Assembly (NCBI GenBank): GCA_902825945.1
Contig: CADECY010000028.1
Location: forward strand, 1-64,000
DNA length: 64,000 nucleotides
Source of the DNA: an uncultured Acidobacteriota bacterium
GTDB lineage: Bacteria; Acidobacteriota; Terriglobia; Bryobacterales; Bryobacteraceae
Direction of reading: 5' to 3'
Below are positions 43,737 through 53,369 of this stretch, piece after piece. The notes under the pieces are model-generated. The model had not been told where the DNA came from. It made no database searches and worked only from the letters and a program-made list of their open reading frames with translations. Positions within the stretch are counted from its first letter, which is position 1, and each line of letters opens with the position of its first letter. The position numbers were made by a program, and so were the translations under genes.

Positions 43737-44981
43737 ATGAAGAATCGACGTGCTTTCCTGAAGTCGCTCGCCGCCGTGCCCGCGGCGGCTCTGCTGCGGC
43801 CCCGCCGCGCTGAAGCCGCGCTCCCCAAGTTGAAGATCACGCGTGTGCGCATCCACAAGCCGCCGCAGCTCAATGAACTCTTCAATCAGAGCAACATGGT
43901 GGTGACCGTCGAAACCGACGGTGGCATTACAGGCGTGGGTGAAGGCGGCGCGAAAGATACGCTCGAACAATGCGCGGGAACGCTTATCGGCAAGAATCCG
44001 TTCCGCATTGAAGAGCTCTGGCAAGAGATGTACATGGCGTGGTTCTACCCGCCCGGACGCGAGAAGATCCACGCGCTTGGCGCCCTCGATCTCGCGCTGT
44101 GGGACATCAAGGGCAAGGCCCTTGGACTTCCCGTGCATGATCTGCTCAACGGGGCGGTCCGCGAACACTGCGAATGTTACGCCACTGGTGGCGCACCCCG
44201 TCCACCCGGCGCCGCGAATCAGCGCCTGAGCCTGCGCGAACGGGCTCGCGCGGCGATGGAAGCCGGTTATCGCGTCTTCCGCATGGGCGCGGGAGACACG
44301 GCCACCGGAGCCAAGTTCAATACGCGTGAACGGGTCCATCAGATCGCGCGCGATTCCAAGGAAGCGCGTGAAGGCGTCGGCCCCGACGGCGACTGGATGA
44401 TCGATCTCCATCAGCGCTTTGACCTCTCCGACGCCATCCGCGCCTGCCGCTTCATGGAGGAGTTCGAACCGTACCTCGTCGAGGATCCGACCCGCGACGA
44501 GCAAGCCCGCGACGATTTGCCGAAGCTCCGCCAGCTCACCTCATGTCCTCTCGCGCACGGCGAGGAGTGGGGCCAGCGCTGGGACTTCCATAAGCTCGTC
44601 GAGAACCACGATATCGACTACATCCGCGCCACGCTGCCGAACGTCGGTGGCATCACCGAGATGATGAAGATCGCCGCCATGTGCGAGACCCACGCTGTCG
44701 GCATCGTGCCGCACTTCACCGGCCCGATCGCGACCGCCGCGCTCGTCAATTGCATGTCCGCCTTCTCGGGCCCGGTGCTGATGGAGTTCAACTACGGCGG
44801 CCGCACGATCGACTACCTGCCGCAGTGTCTCGACTTCAAGAACGGCAAGGCCTATCGCAATGAACGCCCGGGACTGGGCGTGACGCTCGAGCCGAAGCTG
44901 CTCACGCAGATCGGCGAGGTAACCAAACCGGGCCGGTCGAACGTCTACTATCGTCCGGATGGTTCGCTGACGCACTGGTAG
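43737..44981 (+). CDS. Exported mandelate racemase/muconate lactonizing enzyme family protein (enolase superfamily)
   Basis: A protein of 414 residues with a Tat-like signal (MKNRRAFLKSLAAVPAAALL). The enolase N-terminal capping domain (ITRVRIHKPP, VTVETDGGITGVGEGG) is followed by the barrel with metal-ligand positions in WMIDLHQRF, LVEDPTRDE and AHGEEWG, and a general-base His region in VGIVPHFTGPIATAAL. This pattern resembles acid-sugar dehydratases of the galactonate/mannonate group; the exact substrate is not determined. The ATG at 43737 gives the compact Tat signal; ATG 43725 is four codons earlier. It precedes a TonB-dependent receptor by 46 bp, which may form a sugar-acid uptake unit. 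Confidence 0.87.
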   Translation: MKNRRAFLKSLAAVPAAALLRPRRAEAALPKLKITRVRIHKPPQLNELFNQSNMVVTVETDGGITGVGEGGAKDTLEQCAGTLIGKNPFRIEELWQEMYMAWFYPPGREKIHALGALDLALWDIKGKALGLPVHDLLNGAVREHCECYATGGAPRPPGAANQRLSLRERARAAMEAGYRVFRMGAGDTATGAKFNTRERVHQIARDSKEAREGVGPDGDWMIDLHQRFDLSDAIRACRFMEEFEPYLVEDPTRDEQARDDLPKLRQLTSCPLAHGEEWGQRWDFHKLVENHDIDYIRATLPNVGGITEMMKIAAMCETHAVGIVPHFTGPIATAALVNCMSAFSGPVLMEFNYGGRTIDYLPQCLDFKNGKAYRNERPGLGVTLEPKLLTQIGEVTKPGRSNVYYRPDGSLTHW

Positions 44982-45027
44982 TGCTTGCGGACCCGGCTCC
45001 CTTTCCTAACATCACACAGGATTCACA

Positions 45028-48000
45028 TTGACACGTCTGATTATTTCCATGCTGATCGGCCTGACGGCCGCGCCCCCGTTGTTTTCGCAAGCGTTCACCT
45101 CGAATCTCACCGGCTTGGTGACCGATCCGGCGCAGAGTGCGATTCCGTCGGCGGCCGTCAAGCTCCTGAACCGTTCGACGCAGGAGGCGCGGCAAACGGC
45201 CACCTCGGCGGAGGGCCGATACGTTTTCTCCCAGCTCCTGCCGGGCTCCTATGAAATCACAGTCGAAGCTCCAGGTTTCAAGACCACCACCAATACTGGG
45301 ATTACGCTGACTGCGAATCAATCCGCCGAAGTGAACGTGACGATGCAGATCGGACAGGTCACCGAATCGGTGGAGGTCACCGGCAACGCGATCCAGTTGA
45401 ACACGCAGTCGGCCAACCAGTCCTACACGCTCGGGCGCGACCAGATCCTGAACCTTCCCGCCGCGACGCGGAATCCGTTCATCGCCGTCCACGCGATGGC
45501 CGGCGTCACGTCGATGAGCGTCGCGAACTCAAACAATTCGGCCGATCAGAATCAGGCGCGATTCGCGTTCAACGGCGGACGTGACATGAGCGGACTGGTG
45601 CTGATCGACGGCGTGCCCGCGACCTCGGGCGATTGGGGCGCGCTGCTGGCGGCTCCTTCTGTCGAATCCGTGCAAGAGGTCGTGGTGTCGCGCAACTCCT
45701 ACGACGCCGAGTTCGGCAAGTCCGGGGGCGGCGTGGTGAGCGTGGTCACCAAGGGCGGATCGCCGGAGTTCCACGGATCGGCGTTCGAGTTTCTGCGCAA
45801 CGACAATTTGGACGCGAATGCGTGGGTGAACAACCGCACGGGCCGGCCGCGTGTCGAGTTCAAGCGCCATCAGTTCGGGGCGAACTTCTCGGGTCCTCTG
45901 TGGAAAGCGAAGCGGCTCTTCTTTCTGACGAGCTACGAACATTTGAAGGAAGGTTCGCCCGCGACAACGCTCACCACGGTCCCCACCGATCTGCAACGCG
46001 CCGGAAACTTCAGCGACACCCGGGATGCGAACAATGTGGTGTCGCTGGTCTACGATCCGTTCTCGACGCGAGCCAATCCGGCGGGTGCGGGCTCCATCCG
46101 CGATGCGTTCCCCGGCAATATCGTGCCGCGCAGCCGATTCGACGCGGTTGGCGCCAAGACGATCGAATTCTACCCACGAGCGAATGCGAACCCCACCAAC
46201 GTGATCACGCAAGCCAACAACTTCTTCGGCGCAGGCACCTCGATCACCGACAACAAGCGCATGGACGTGCGCATCGATTGGGCCCGCTCAGAGAAGCATA
46301 CGATGTACGGCCGGCTCACCAAGGCTTGGCAAACGCGCAAGACTCCGCGCTTCTTCGGAACCGGAGCCGACGGCGGCAGCGAGGGCGACAACCCGCGCTT
46401 CCACGCCACATGGGGCAATACGTTCATCCCGACTCCGAACTGGGTGATCAACATCACGGCCGGATCGGGCCGCTGGCGCGAAGAGCAATTGCCGCTGCCG
46501 CTGCGCGACAACGTACTCGGTACCGCGCTCGGATTCTCGCAGAATCTCGTTTCGCTCTGGGACTCGCCGCACTTCCCGCAGTTCAGCCTCTTCGGCTACG
46601 CGGGCCTCTCCAACGGACGCGTACTCAACTTCCCGCGCCAGACCGACAACCTTCAGTTGAACACCACGCGCGAACTCGGTAAACACTCGCTCAAGTTCGG
46701 CTTCACGGGCGAGATCGTGCGGCTGAATTCGATCGACGTGCGTTCGACCGACTTCGCATTCGATCGCGGCATGACTTCGGGGCCGGCGGCGCAGATTAGC
46801 TCGGCGAACTCCGGTAACGCCGTGGCTTCGCTCTTGCTCGGCACAGGCATTCCGTCTGGACTTTCGGGCGGCGTCACCACGGTGAACAACTCGATCCGCA
46901 ATTCGGTCGTGCCCGCGACTTCGCGCCGCTACTACGGCCTCTACGTTCAGGATGTCTGGCGTTTCAGTTCCCGTCTCACCGTGAATGCCGGCTTGCGCTG
47001 GGAGATGCAACGGCCCTCCACCGAGCGCTTCAATCGCTACAACTACTTCGATTTCGGCGCTCGGAATCCGCTCAGCGAGCGCGCCGGTCTCGACCTGCGC
47101 GGAGGCTTGGTATTCACCAGCGCCGACCAGCGTTTCCAGACCGCGCCGGACAATGTCGATCTCGCGCCGCGCATCGGCCTCGCCTACAAGATCACGCCGC
47201 GCATCGTCGCGCGCGCGGGCTACGGCATCTTCTATCTGATGGGATTCGGCACGGCGACGCAGGGTGGTCCGGCGGCCGGAACCGACGGCTACACGGTCAC
47301 CACGAACTGGGTCAACACGCGCGGCGGCGACGGCATCACGCCGCAGGATCTGCTGGCGAATCCCTATCCGAGCGGCGTGAATCGCGCCGTGGGAAGCTCG
47401 CTCGGGCTCCTGACGCAGGCAGGTTCGGACGTGATCGCCTTCCAGCGTTCGCACCCGACCGGCTACGTGCAGAACTACTCGTTCGATCTCCAGTTCGAAC
47501 TGGCCAAGACGGCGATGCTCGAGGTCGGCTACTCGGGCAATGGCGGACGCAAGCTGAACTACGGCGCAACGCCAGACGTGAATCAGCTTCCGCCGCAATA
47601 TCTCGCGCTCGGCACCGCATTGAACGATCAGGTGGCGAACCCCTTCTTCGGCGTCTTTCCAACAGGTGTGCTGTCGGGCCGCACCGTGCCGCGCCACCGG
47701 CTGCTGCGTCCTTATCCGCACTTCGCGACCGTCGAGATGTCGGGCGACACGCCGGGCGCGGGTTCGAGCTTCAACGCCCTGTACATCAAGTTCAACCAGC
47801 GGCTGGGCGGAGGTCTCGCCCTGATGTCGAGCTATCAGTTCTCGAAGGCGATCGACAACGCTTCCGAAAATCAAGGCTGGATCATCGGCGACACGTTGCG
47901 CGATGTCTATGACGCGCGCGTCGAGCGGTCGGTCTCCGGACACGATGTTCCGCAGAGCTTCGCCACCGCGCTCGTCTGGCAGCCGCCGGTGGGCAAGGGC

Positions 48001-48498
48001 CGCAAGTTCGGTGCGAGCCTGCCCAAGGCCGCCGAGGCTGTCGTGGGCGGATGGGAGATCTCCGCCATCGTCCGTCTGGCTTCGGGACTTCCGTTGCGTC
48101 TCGTCGCTCCGAACGGACTCGGTGCCTATGGCTTCCGCATCCTGAATGCGCGCGTCAACAATCTGAAGGACCTCAACGCCGACCCACGCACGCCGGAACG
48201 CTGGTTCAATACCTCTGGAGCCTCGGCTCCCGCGGCGTTCACCATTGGCAACGCGCCCCGGTACGTGCCGAATATTCGCGCCGACGGTACGCATCACGCC
48301 GATATCAACATCGCGAAAACATTCTCGCTGACCGAACGGTTCCGCCTGCAGTTTCGCGGGGAGATGTACAACTTCACTAATACGCCGCAGTTCGCTCCGC
48401 CGGGGCTCACGTTCGGCGCGGCGGACTTCGGACAGGTGAGTGGAACAAGGTTCAACGACCGGCGGAATGTTCAATTGGGTCTGAAGCTGATCTTCTGA
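45028..48498 (+). CDS. TonB-dependent receptor-like outer-membrane protein with carboxypeptidase-regulatory domain (Oar-like)
   Basis: An outer-membrane beta barrel of 1156 residues. A signal peptide (LIISMLIGLTAAPPLFSQ) is followed by a CarboxypepD_reg-like beta-sandwich (GLVTDPAQSAIPSAAVKL, GSYEITVEAPGF). The plug domain has RFAFNGGRDMSGLVLIDG and FHGSAFEFLRNDNLDANAW, and about 800 residues of barrel strands end in NVQLGLKLIF. Such proteins take up or bind large oligomeric substrates using TonB energy. The TTG at 45028 with AGGA seven bases upstream is the likely start; ATG 45049 is the alternative. It lies close behind the enolase-superfamily gene and is followed by a hairpin. Confidence 0.93.
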   Translation: MTRLIISMLIGLTAAPPLFSQAFTSNLTGLVTDPAQSAIPSAAVKLLNRSTQEARQTATSAEGRYVFSQLLPGSYEITVEAPGFKTTTNTGITLTANQSAEVNVTMQIGQVTESVEVTGNAIQLNTQSANQSYTLGRDQILNLPAATRNPFIAVHAMAGVTSMSVANSNNSADQNQARFAFNGGRDMSGLVLIDGVPATSGDWGALLAAPSVESVQEVVVSRNSYDAEFGKSGGGVVSVVTKGGSPEFHGSAFEFLRNDNLDANAWVNNRTGRPRVEFKRHQFGANFSGPLWKAKRLFFLTSYEHLKEGSPATTLTTVPTDLQRAGNFSDTRDANNVVSLVYDPFSTRANPAGAGSIRDAFPGNIVPRSRFDAVGAKTIEFYPRANANPTNVITQANNFFGAGTSITDNKRMDVRIDWARSEKHTMYGRLTKAWQTRKTPRFFGTGADGGSEGDNPRFHATWGNTFIPTPNWVINITAGSGRWREEQLPLPLRDNVLGTALGFSQNLVSLWDSPHFPQFSLFGYAGLSNGRVLNFPRQTDNLQLNTTRELGKHSLKFGFTGEIVRLNSIDVRSTDFAFDRGMTSGPAAQISSANSGNAVASLLLGTGIPSGLSGGVTTVNNSIRNSVVPATSRRYYGLYVQDVWRFSSRLTVNAGLRWEMQRPSTERFNRYNYFDFGARNPLSERAGLDLRGGLVFTSADQRFQTAPDNVDLAPRIGLAYKITPRIVARAGYGIFYLMGFGTATQGGPAAGTDGYTVTTNWVNTRGGDGITPQDLLANPYPSGVNRAVGSSLGLLTQAGSDVIAFQRSHPTGYVQNYSFDLQFELAKTAMLEVGYSGNGGRKLNYGATPDVNQLPPQYLALGTALNDQVANPFFGVFPTGVLSGRTVPRHRLLRPYPHFATVEMSGDTPGAGSSFNALYIKFNQRLGGGLALMSSYQFSKAIDNASENQGWIIGDTLRDVYDARVERSVSGHDVPQSFATALVWQPPVGKGRKFGASLPKAAEAVVGGWEISAIVRLASGLPLRLVAPNGLGAYGFRILNARVNNLKDLNADPRTPERWFNTSGASAPAAFTIGNAPRYVPNIRADGTHHADINIAKTFSLTERFRLQFRGEMYNFTNTPQFAPPGLTFGAADFGQVSGTRFNDRRNVQLGLKLIF

Positions 48499-48520
48499 CC
48501 CGTTCGCTCGGGGCAGTGAT

Positions 48521-48560
48521 GCACCACTGAAGCGAGTCTCATTTGACCCGCTTCAGGTGC
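48521..48560 (+). terminator. Hairpin after the first TonB-dependent receptor
   Basis: GCACC-AC-TGAAGCG (48521-48534) pairs with CGCTTCA-GGTGC (48549-48560), giving 12 base pairs with a two-base bulge and a 14-base loop, 23 bases after the receptor stop. There is no U tract. The remainder of 48499-48870 contains short frames on both strands that I do not recognise. Confidence 0.4.
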
Positions 48561-48870
48561 TGGGTCCATTTGTCCAGTCGTGGGAGGCATCAATGCCGGC
48601 CTGGCAGCGTTGCATTCGCTCTGATCGAACCGGTTCGGACTCGCGAAACGGCCATAGTCTGCTCCACCCGGAAAGACAGCCAGTCCAAGTGTTCGGCTGC
48701 CTTGCACTCCCTGAAGCGCGATCCGGCGCGGTTCCTCTGGCTCAAGCAGCCGGACAGGGGTGCCCTCGAACGTTCGGGACATTCGCCGTGATTCGAGGTC
48801 CATTGTAGCCGGACCCGCTTCGCACCAGCCCAGGCACTTCCGTTAGCGTTAGCATTGAATCTATCGTTCC

Positions 48871-51468
48871 ATGAACCGCACCCTCGTTGCCCTCCTTTCC
48901 GCCGCTCCGGCGATCATCGCGCAGAATCTCCCCCGCTACGACATCCACCGCGCAGCCGGACGGATCGTCGTGGACGGAAAGCTCGACGAACCGGCTTGGC
49001 AACAGGCGCCCGCGGCCAGCGACTTCCACTTCAACTGGTGGAAGGATGGCGAAAAGGAAAAGACAACCGCCAAGATTCTCTGGGACGACGAGAATATTTA
49101 CTTCGGCTACCACTGTCACGACAAATACATCGCCGCCGAGGTGATCGAGAGGCATGGTCCGGTCTCGCTCGACGATTCGGTCGAAGCGTTCATCAGCCCG
49201 AATCCGGACAAGGTTCGCAACTACTACGGATTTGAAATGAACGTCATCGGCACGATGCTCAACTTCATCCGCGCGGACTGGTACAAGGGCCATTTCAACA
49301 CCGAACCCGAAGGCGTGCGCCTGCGTACCTCGCACATGGGAATCACCGTCAAACGCGATTCGCCGGACGACGATCACTGGATTCTCGAAGTCTCGATTCC
49401 GTTCAAGGTGTTCGAAAAGGATGCCGCGCATACGCCTCCACGAGACGGCGATCAATGGCGATTGAATCTCAACCGGGCGGGCGGGAAGACCAACGCGCAG
49501 TACAGCACTTGGTCGCCCGTCAATAGCGATCGCCCGAACTTCCACATGCCGGACTCGTTCGGTTGGGTCCGGTTCGTGAGCCGGCCTCCGGTGAAGATGG
49601 AATCGTATGACGCGGTGAATCCGGGACGTTTCGTGATCGAGCGCCCGACGCTCATCTGCCTCGGATTCGAGTGGGCGATCTCGGGCGACGACAACCGGAA
49701 CTCCACCGTCGAGGTGAGCTACCGGAAGTCCGGCGAGACGGGCTGGAAGCAGGGCATGCCGCTACTGCGCATGGGCGGCGAACGCGTGTTCCGAAAGGAT
49801 CTCGGGCTCGACTACGTGGTGCCGGAGATGTTCGCAGGCAGTGTCCTCGATCTCGAGCCGGACACCGAGTACGAAGCACGATTCGAGATGAAGGACCCGG
49901 ATGGCGTGAAGGGCGGCTCGGTGAAGATCGTGAAGACGCGGACGCGCGGCGAGCCCAAGCAGGTCCGCAATGCCCGCGTTCTCCACGTGTATCCGCCGGC
50001 ATGGAAGGGGCCGAAGCAGGAGCCTTCGTTCACGGGACTCAAGCAGGCCTACTACGGATCGGGCAATGGCGACTGGTCCGTGCTGAGCGAACGGAAGGTT
50101 CGATCGGGCGACGTGATCCTGGTCCACGCGGGACTGTACAGGGGTGACCGGCTCCGCTACTCCGAACCGACCGGACTCGACTTCGATGGCAGCTACGTGC
50201 TCACCGCGAAGGGAACTCCGCAACGCCCGATCATCATCAAGGCAGCGGGCGACGGAGAGGTGATCTTCGATGGTGACGGCGCACACAACCTGTTCAACGT
50301 GATGGCTGCCGACCATCACGTCTTCGACGGACTCACGATCCGCAACACCGACATCGCGTTTCAGGCTGGCCAGAAGGACGTCACCGGAGCCAAGGGGCTG
50401 ACGGTCCGCAACTGCCGGCTCGAAGATGTCGGTATCGGCGTGAACGGCCAATACGCGGGCTCGCACGACTTTCTCATCACGGGCAACGTGATGCTCGGAC
50501 GCGACGATCGCTATCGACTGCTCGGCTGGTACAGTCCGGGAATCTACGGCGGAAATCGCCTGAAGAGCTATCACGCGGTGAAGCTCTACGGCGCGGGCCA
50601 TGTCGTCAGCCACAACTACATCGCCTACTTCCATGACGGGATCTCGGTATGTACGCACGGTTCGCCCGATCGCGACGAGAATCATCGCGCCAGCTCGATC
50701 GACTTCCACAACAACGACATCTATCTCATGGCCGACGATTTCATCGAAGCCGATGGGGGCGTTCACAACATCCGCGTGATGCGAAACCGCGGCGTGAACG
50801 CGGCGCAGTGCGGCTTGAGCGCGCAGCCGGTGTACGGTGGCCCGGCATACTACATCCGCAACGTCATCTATCACGTGCCCACGGGCTGCGGACTCAAGTT
50901 CAACGTCAAGCCCACCGGCATGGTGCTCTATCACAACACGATGATCACCGAGGCGCTTCCCGGCGACCTGTTTTCCAACGTCCACATGCGGAACAACCTG
51001 TTCCTCGGAACCGATGCTCCGAACCGGCCCGTCTTCCGCTTCTCGAACGCGACCTCCTATTCGACCTTCGACTACAACGGCTACCGGATGAATCCGAAAG
51101 CCAAGGATCAGTTCCAGTGGCTCTCGCCGAAACCCGGCGCGGCGCGCGACTACGATCTCGATCGCGGCGGGGCCCGGCGCTTCGGGTCGCTGGCGGAGCT
51201 TCGATCGGCTACCGGCCAGGAGTCCCACGGACTCGAAGTCGACTACTCGGTCTTCGAGAATCTTCGCGCACCGGACGCGGAGAAACCGCACGCGATCCAC
51301 GAGCCGCGCGACCTGAACTTCCGTTTGTCGCCGTCGGGCAAGGCCGTGGATGCGGGCGTCAAGATCCCGAACGTGAACGAAGGATACTCCGGAAGTGCGC
51401 CCGATCTGGGAGCGTATGAAGTGGGCCAGCCGGCGCCGCACTACGGCCCGCTGCCGGCTGGCAATTGA
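48871..51468 (+). CDS. Secreted CBM9-like and right-handed beta-helix protein (polysaccharide lyase-like)
   Basis: A protein of 865 residues with a signal peptide (LVALLSAAPAIIAQ). Residues about 20-230 form a CBM9/DOMON-like domain (IVVDGKLDEPAWQQAP, ILWDDENIYFGYHCHDK, SLDDSVEAFISPNPDK). An FN3-like segment follows (STVEVSYRKSGETGW, LEPDTEYEARFEM). From about 400 a long right-handed parallel beta-helix is marked by ARVLHVYPPAW, VRSGDVILVHAGLYRG, IIIKAAGDGEVIFDG and repeated rungs (HHVFDGLTIRNTD, GLTVRNCRLEDVGIG). It ends in APDLGAYEVG, typical of pectate-lyase-fold proteins. It probably binds and perhaps cleaves an acidic polysaccharide; the catalytic residues are not identified. Confidence 0.85.
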   Translation: MNRTLVALLSAAPAIIAQNLPRYDIHRAAGRIVVDGKLDEPAWQQAPAASDFHFNWWKDGEKEKTTAKILWDDENIYFGYHCHDKYIAAEVIERHGPVSLDDSVEAFISPNPDKVRNYYGFEMNVIGTMLNFIRADWYKGHFNTEPEGVRLRTSHMGITVKRDSPDDDHWILEVSIPFKVFEKDAAHTPPRDGDQWRLNLNRAGGKTNAQYSTWSPVNSDRPNFHMPDSFGWVRFVSRPPVKMESYDAVNPGRFVIERPTLICLGFEWAISGDDNRNSTVEVSYRKSGETGWKQGMPLLRMGGERVFRKDLGLDYVVPEMFAGSVLDLEPDTEYEARFEMKDPDGVKGGSVKIVKTRTRGEPKQVRNARVLHVYPPAWKGPKQEPSFTGLKQAYYGSGNGDWSVLSERKVRSGDVILVHAGLYRGDRLRYSEPTGLDFDGSYVLTAKGTPQRPIIIKAAGDGEVIFDGDGAHNLFNVMAADHHVFDGLTIRNTDIAFQAGQKDVTGAKGLTVRNCRLEDVGIGVNGQYAGSHDFLITGNVMLGRDDRYRLLGWYSPGIYGGNRLKSYHAVKLYGAGHVVSHNYIAYFHDGISVCTHGSPDRDENHRASSIDFHNNDIYLMADDFIEADGGVHNIRVMRNRGVNAAQCGLSAQPVYGGPAYYIRNVIYHVPTGCGLKFNVKPTGMVLYHNTMITEALPGDLFSNVHMRNNLFLGTDAPNRPVFRFSNATSYSTFDYNGYRMNPKAKDQFQWLSPKPGAARDYDLDRGGARRFGSLAELRSATGQESHGLEVDYSVFENLRAPDAEKPHAIHEPRDLNFRLSPSGKAVDAGVKIPNVNEGYSGSAPDLGAYEVGQPAPHYGPLPAGN

Positions 51469-51485
51469 GCGAACGCGGCCGCTCG

Positions 51486-52190
51486 CTACTTCTTGAAGAA
51501 CCAGAGCCAGAAATATTGTTCGCCCGCTCCGTGGCGGTGGCGCGGTTCGAATCCGCAGCGTTCGGCGAGCGCGACTGCATCCTCGTCGGAAAACGGAACG
51601 CCCAGCCATGTGTCCTCGGGTGTCGTCTCGATCGTCGGATCACCCTGGACCTGAAACTTGAACAGCCCGCCCGGCCGCAGCAGCCGGTGCACGTCGCGCA
51701 CGTAGCTCTCGATCACTTCGCGGCTGGGAATGTGCTGGAAGACGATCATCGAAAAGGCGAAGTCCACCGGCGTGTCGCCGAGCACCGATAGGTCTCGGCC
51801 GTTGTTCTCGAACACGAACGCGTTCGGAACATCGCGCAGCCCGTGCCGTGCTTGGGCGACCATCTCCGAACTGATGTCCACCGCGTAGACGAGGCCAAAG
51901 GTCTCTGCCAGCGCACGCGTGATACGTCCGGCGCCGCAGCCGATTTCGAGGACCCTCATCTTCTTCGGGTCCATGCCCTGACAGATGTTGGTCATGTCGG
52001 TGAGGATCTCTTCGCGTACCGTTTGCCGGCCCGAGTCCCACCACTGCTCGTCGGTCCACTCGAACCGTTCGGTAGCGACCCAGTATCGGGCATTCTCGGC
52101 GGCTCGCGCGTCCCAGTCACGCTTCATGCGCGCGACCTGCTCTTCCGGCGTCAGTGCCGTCTCCACCGCTGGAGCGTTCTCTTGACTCAT
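51486..52190 (-). CDS. Class I SAM-dependent methyltransferase
   Basis: A cytoplasmic protein of 234 residues. The SAM-binding motif MRVLEIGCGAGRITRALAE is followed by VYAVDISSEMVAQAR, NGRDLSVLGDTPVDFAFSM and a post-motif HRLLRPGGLFKFQVQGD, the Methyltransf_25/11 type. The N-terminus is rich in charged helices (QVARMKRDWDARAAENA), as in several bacterial small-molecule or sugar methyltransferases. It overlaps the upstream aldo/keto reductase by 4 bp (ATGA), so they form a two-gene operon. The substrate is unknown. It ends 17 bp from the convergent beta-helix gene. Confidence 0.85.
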   Translation of the reverse strand: MSQENAPAVETALTPEEQVARMKRDWDARAAENARYWVATERFEWTDEQWWDSGRQTVREEILTDMTNICQGMDPKKMRVLEIGCGAGRITRALAETFGLVYAVDISSEMVAQARHGLRDVPNAFVFENNGRDLSVLGDTPVDFAFSMIVFQHIPSREVIESYVRDVHRLLRPGGLFKFQVQGDPTIETTPEDTWLGVPFSDEDAVALAERCGFEPRHRHGAGEQYFWLWFFKK

Positions 52191-53140
52191 CTCATTTCAT
52201 GGTAATCGCGCCAGAAGGCTTCCGGGATCTCCTGGTGCATCATCGCCACGCTCTCGCCCACTTCGGCGGCACTTCGGCATCCGGGAATCACCGCCGCAAC
52301 GGCCGGATGCCGCAGCGGAAACTGCAGCGCGGCAGCCTTCAGCGGAACTCCATGCCGCTCGCAAATCTTTTCGGCGCGCCGCGTCTTCTCGATCCACTCG
52401 GGTGGAGCGGCTTCGTAGTTGAACGTCGCACCGGGACGAGCGCCGGTGGCGAGGATTCCGCTGTTGTACGGGGCGCCGAGAATAATCGAGATGTTGCGCC
52501 GGACGCAGAGCGGCAGCAGCTCCGGCAACGCGCTCTGATCGATCAGCGTGTAGCGGCCCGCCAGCAGAAAACAGTCGAAATCGCACTCGCGCGCGAATCG
52601 AGCGAGCATTTGCCACTGATTCATTCCGGCGCCGAGCGCGCGCACCACACCTTGTGCACGTAGCGAATCGAGCGCGGGATAGGCATGGCGGATCACATCG
52701 CCGAAGTGGGCGTCCGGATCGTGGACATGCAGGATGTCGATGCGATCGAGCCCGAGCCGCGCGAGACTTTCGTCCACCGAGCGGAAGATCGCGTCTCGCG
52801 AACAGTCGAACACGGGCCGGTAGGGCGGATGGTTCACGAACGCGCTCTCGACGCGCTCATCCGGCGCGAGCGGAACGAGCAGCCGCCCCACTTTCGAAGC
52901 GATGACAAACTCACCGCGCGGACGGCCTCGGAGCGCGCGTCCAAAGCGGATTTCGCTGAGACCGTGTCCATAGAGTGGCGCGGTGTCGAAGAAGCGAATG
53001 CCCGAGTCCCAGGCGCGATCGATCGTTGCGCGAGCTTGCTCTTCGGTGACTTCGGTGAAGAGGCTTGCGATTGGTCCGCCACCGAGCCCGATGCGGGTGA
53101 CGCGGACGCCGGAGCGGCCGAGTTGGCTGACGTGTTGCAT
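52187..53140 (-). CDS. Aldo/keto reductase, D-threo-aldose dehydrogenase-like
   Basis: A NADP-type oxidoreductase of 317 residues. The N-terminal strand VTRIGLGGGPIASLF is followed by catalytic residues in RFFDTAPLYGHGLSEIRFG (Asp and Tyr), ASKVGR (Lys) and ILHVHDPDAH (His). The C-terminal region has AALQFPLRHPAVAAVIPGCRS, the cofactor-phosphate loop. The sequence most resembles the L-fucose/D-threo-aldose 1-dehydrogenase branch. It is the first gene of an operon with the overlapping methyltransferase, suggesting modification of a sugar. Confidence 0.9.
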   Translation of the reverse strand: MQHVSQLGRSGVRVTRIGLGGGPIASLFTEVTEEQARATIDRAWDSGIRFFDTAPLYGHGLSEIRFGRALRGRPRGEFVIASKVGRLLVPLAPDERVESAFVNHPPYRPVFDCSRDAIFRSVDESLARLGLDRIDILHVHDPDAHFGDVIRHAYPALDSLRAQGVVRALGAGMNQWQMLARFARECDFDCFLLAGRYTLIDQSALPELLPLCVRRNISIILGAPYNSGILATGARPGATFNYEAAPPEWIEKTRRAEKICERHGVPLKAAALQFPLRHPAVAAVIPGCRSAAEVGESVAMMHQEIPEAFWRDYHEMR

Positions 53141-53369
53141 CCTTCACTCTACTCCGTGCCCGCGGGCTTTCCAAAGGGGAAGGCCGAGGGCCATCGCGGG
53201 TTGGCAGGTTGGCGCCGATGTCGCGGTTGTATCAGCGTTCGCGGAAGAAGCCGTAGTGGGAGTTTTCCGGATCGCACGCAGCGGCCGGCTGAGAACATGG
53301 AGCCCCTCGCTCGAAGAGGTCAGTTGTCCGTGGCAGGTTCAGCCCTGCTCGTTCGTGGACCCGGCTGAG

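Noticed and set aside
46288..48474. Long antisense open frame of 728 codons opposite the first TonB receptor
   Set aside because: High GC content opens antisense frames. The translation is rich in Arg and Glu with no family motif, while the plus strand has a complete receptor.
48471..48803. Minus-strand frame of 110 codons after the first receptor
   Set aside because: It overlaps the receptor's end, has no family motif and no ribosome-binding site that I can defend.
51541..51570. GGTTCGAATCC, resembling a tRNA T-arm
   Set aside because: It lies inside the methyltransferase coding region and no acceptor, D or anticodon arms surround it.
49762..51609. Antisense open frame of 615 codons opposite the beta-helix protein
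   Set aside because: Shadow of the plus-strand gene; no motif, no ribosome-binding site and Arg-rich low-complexity composition.
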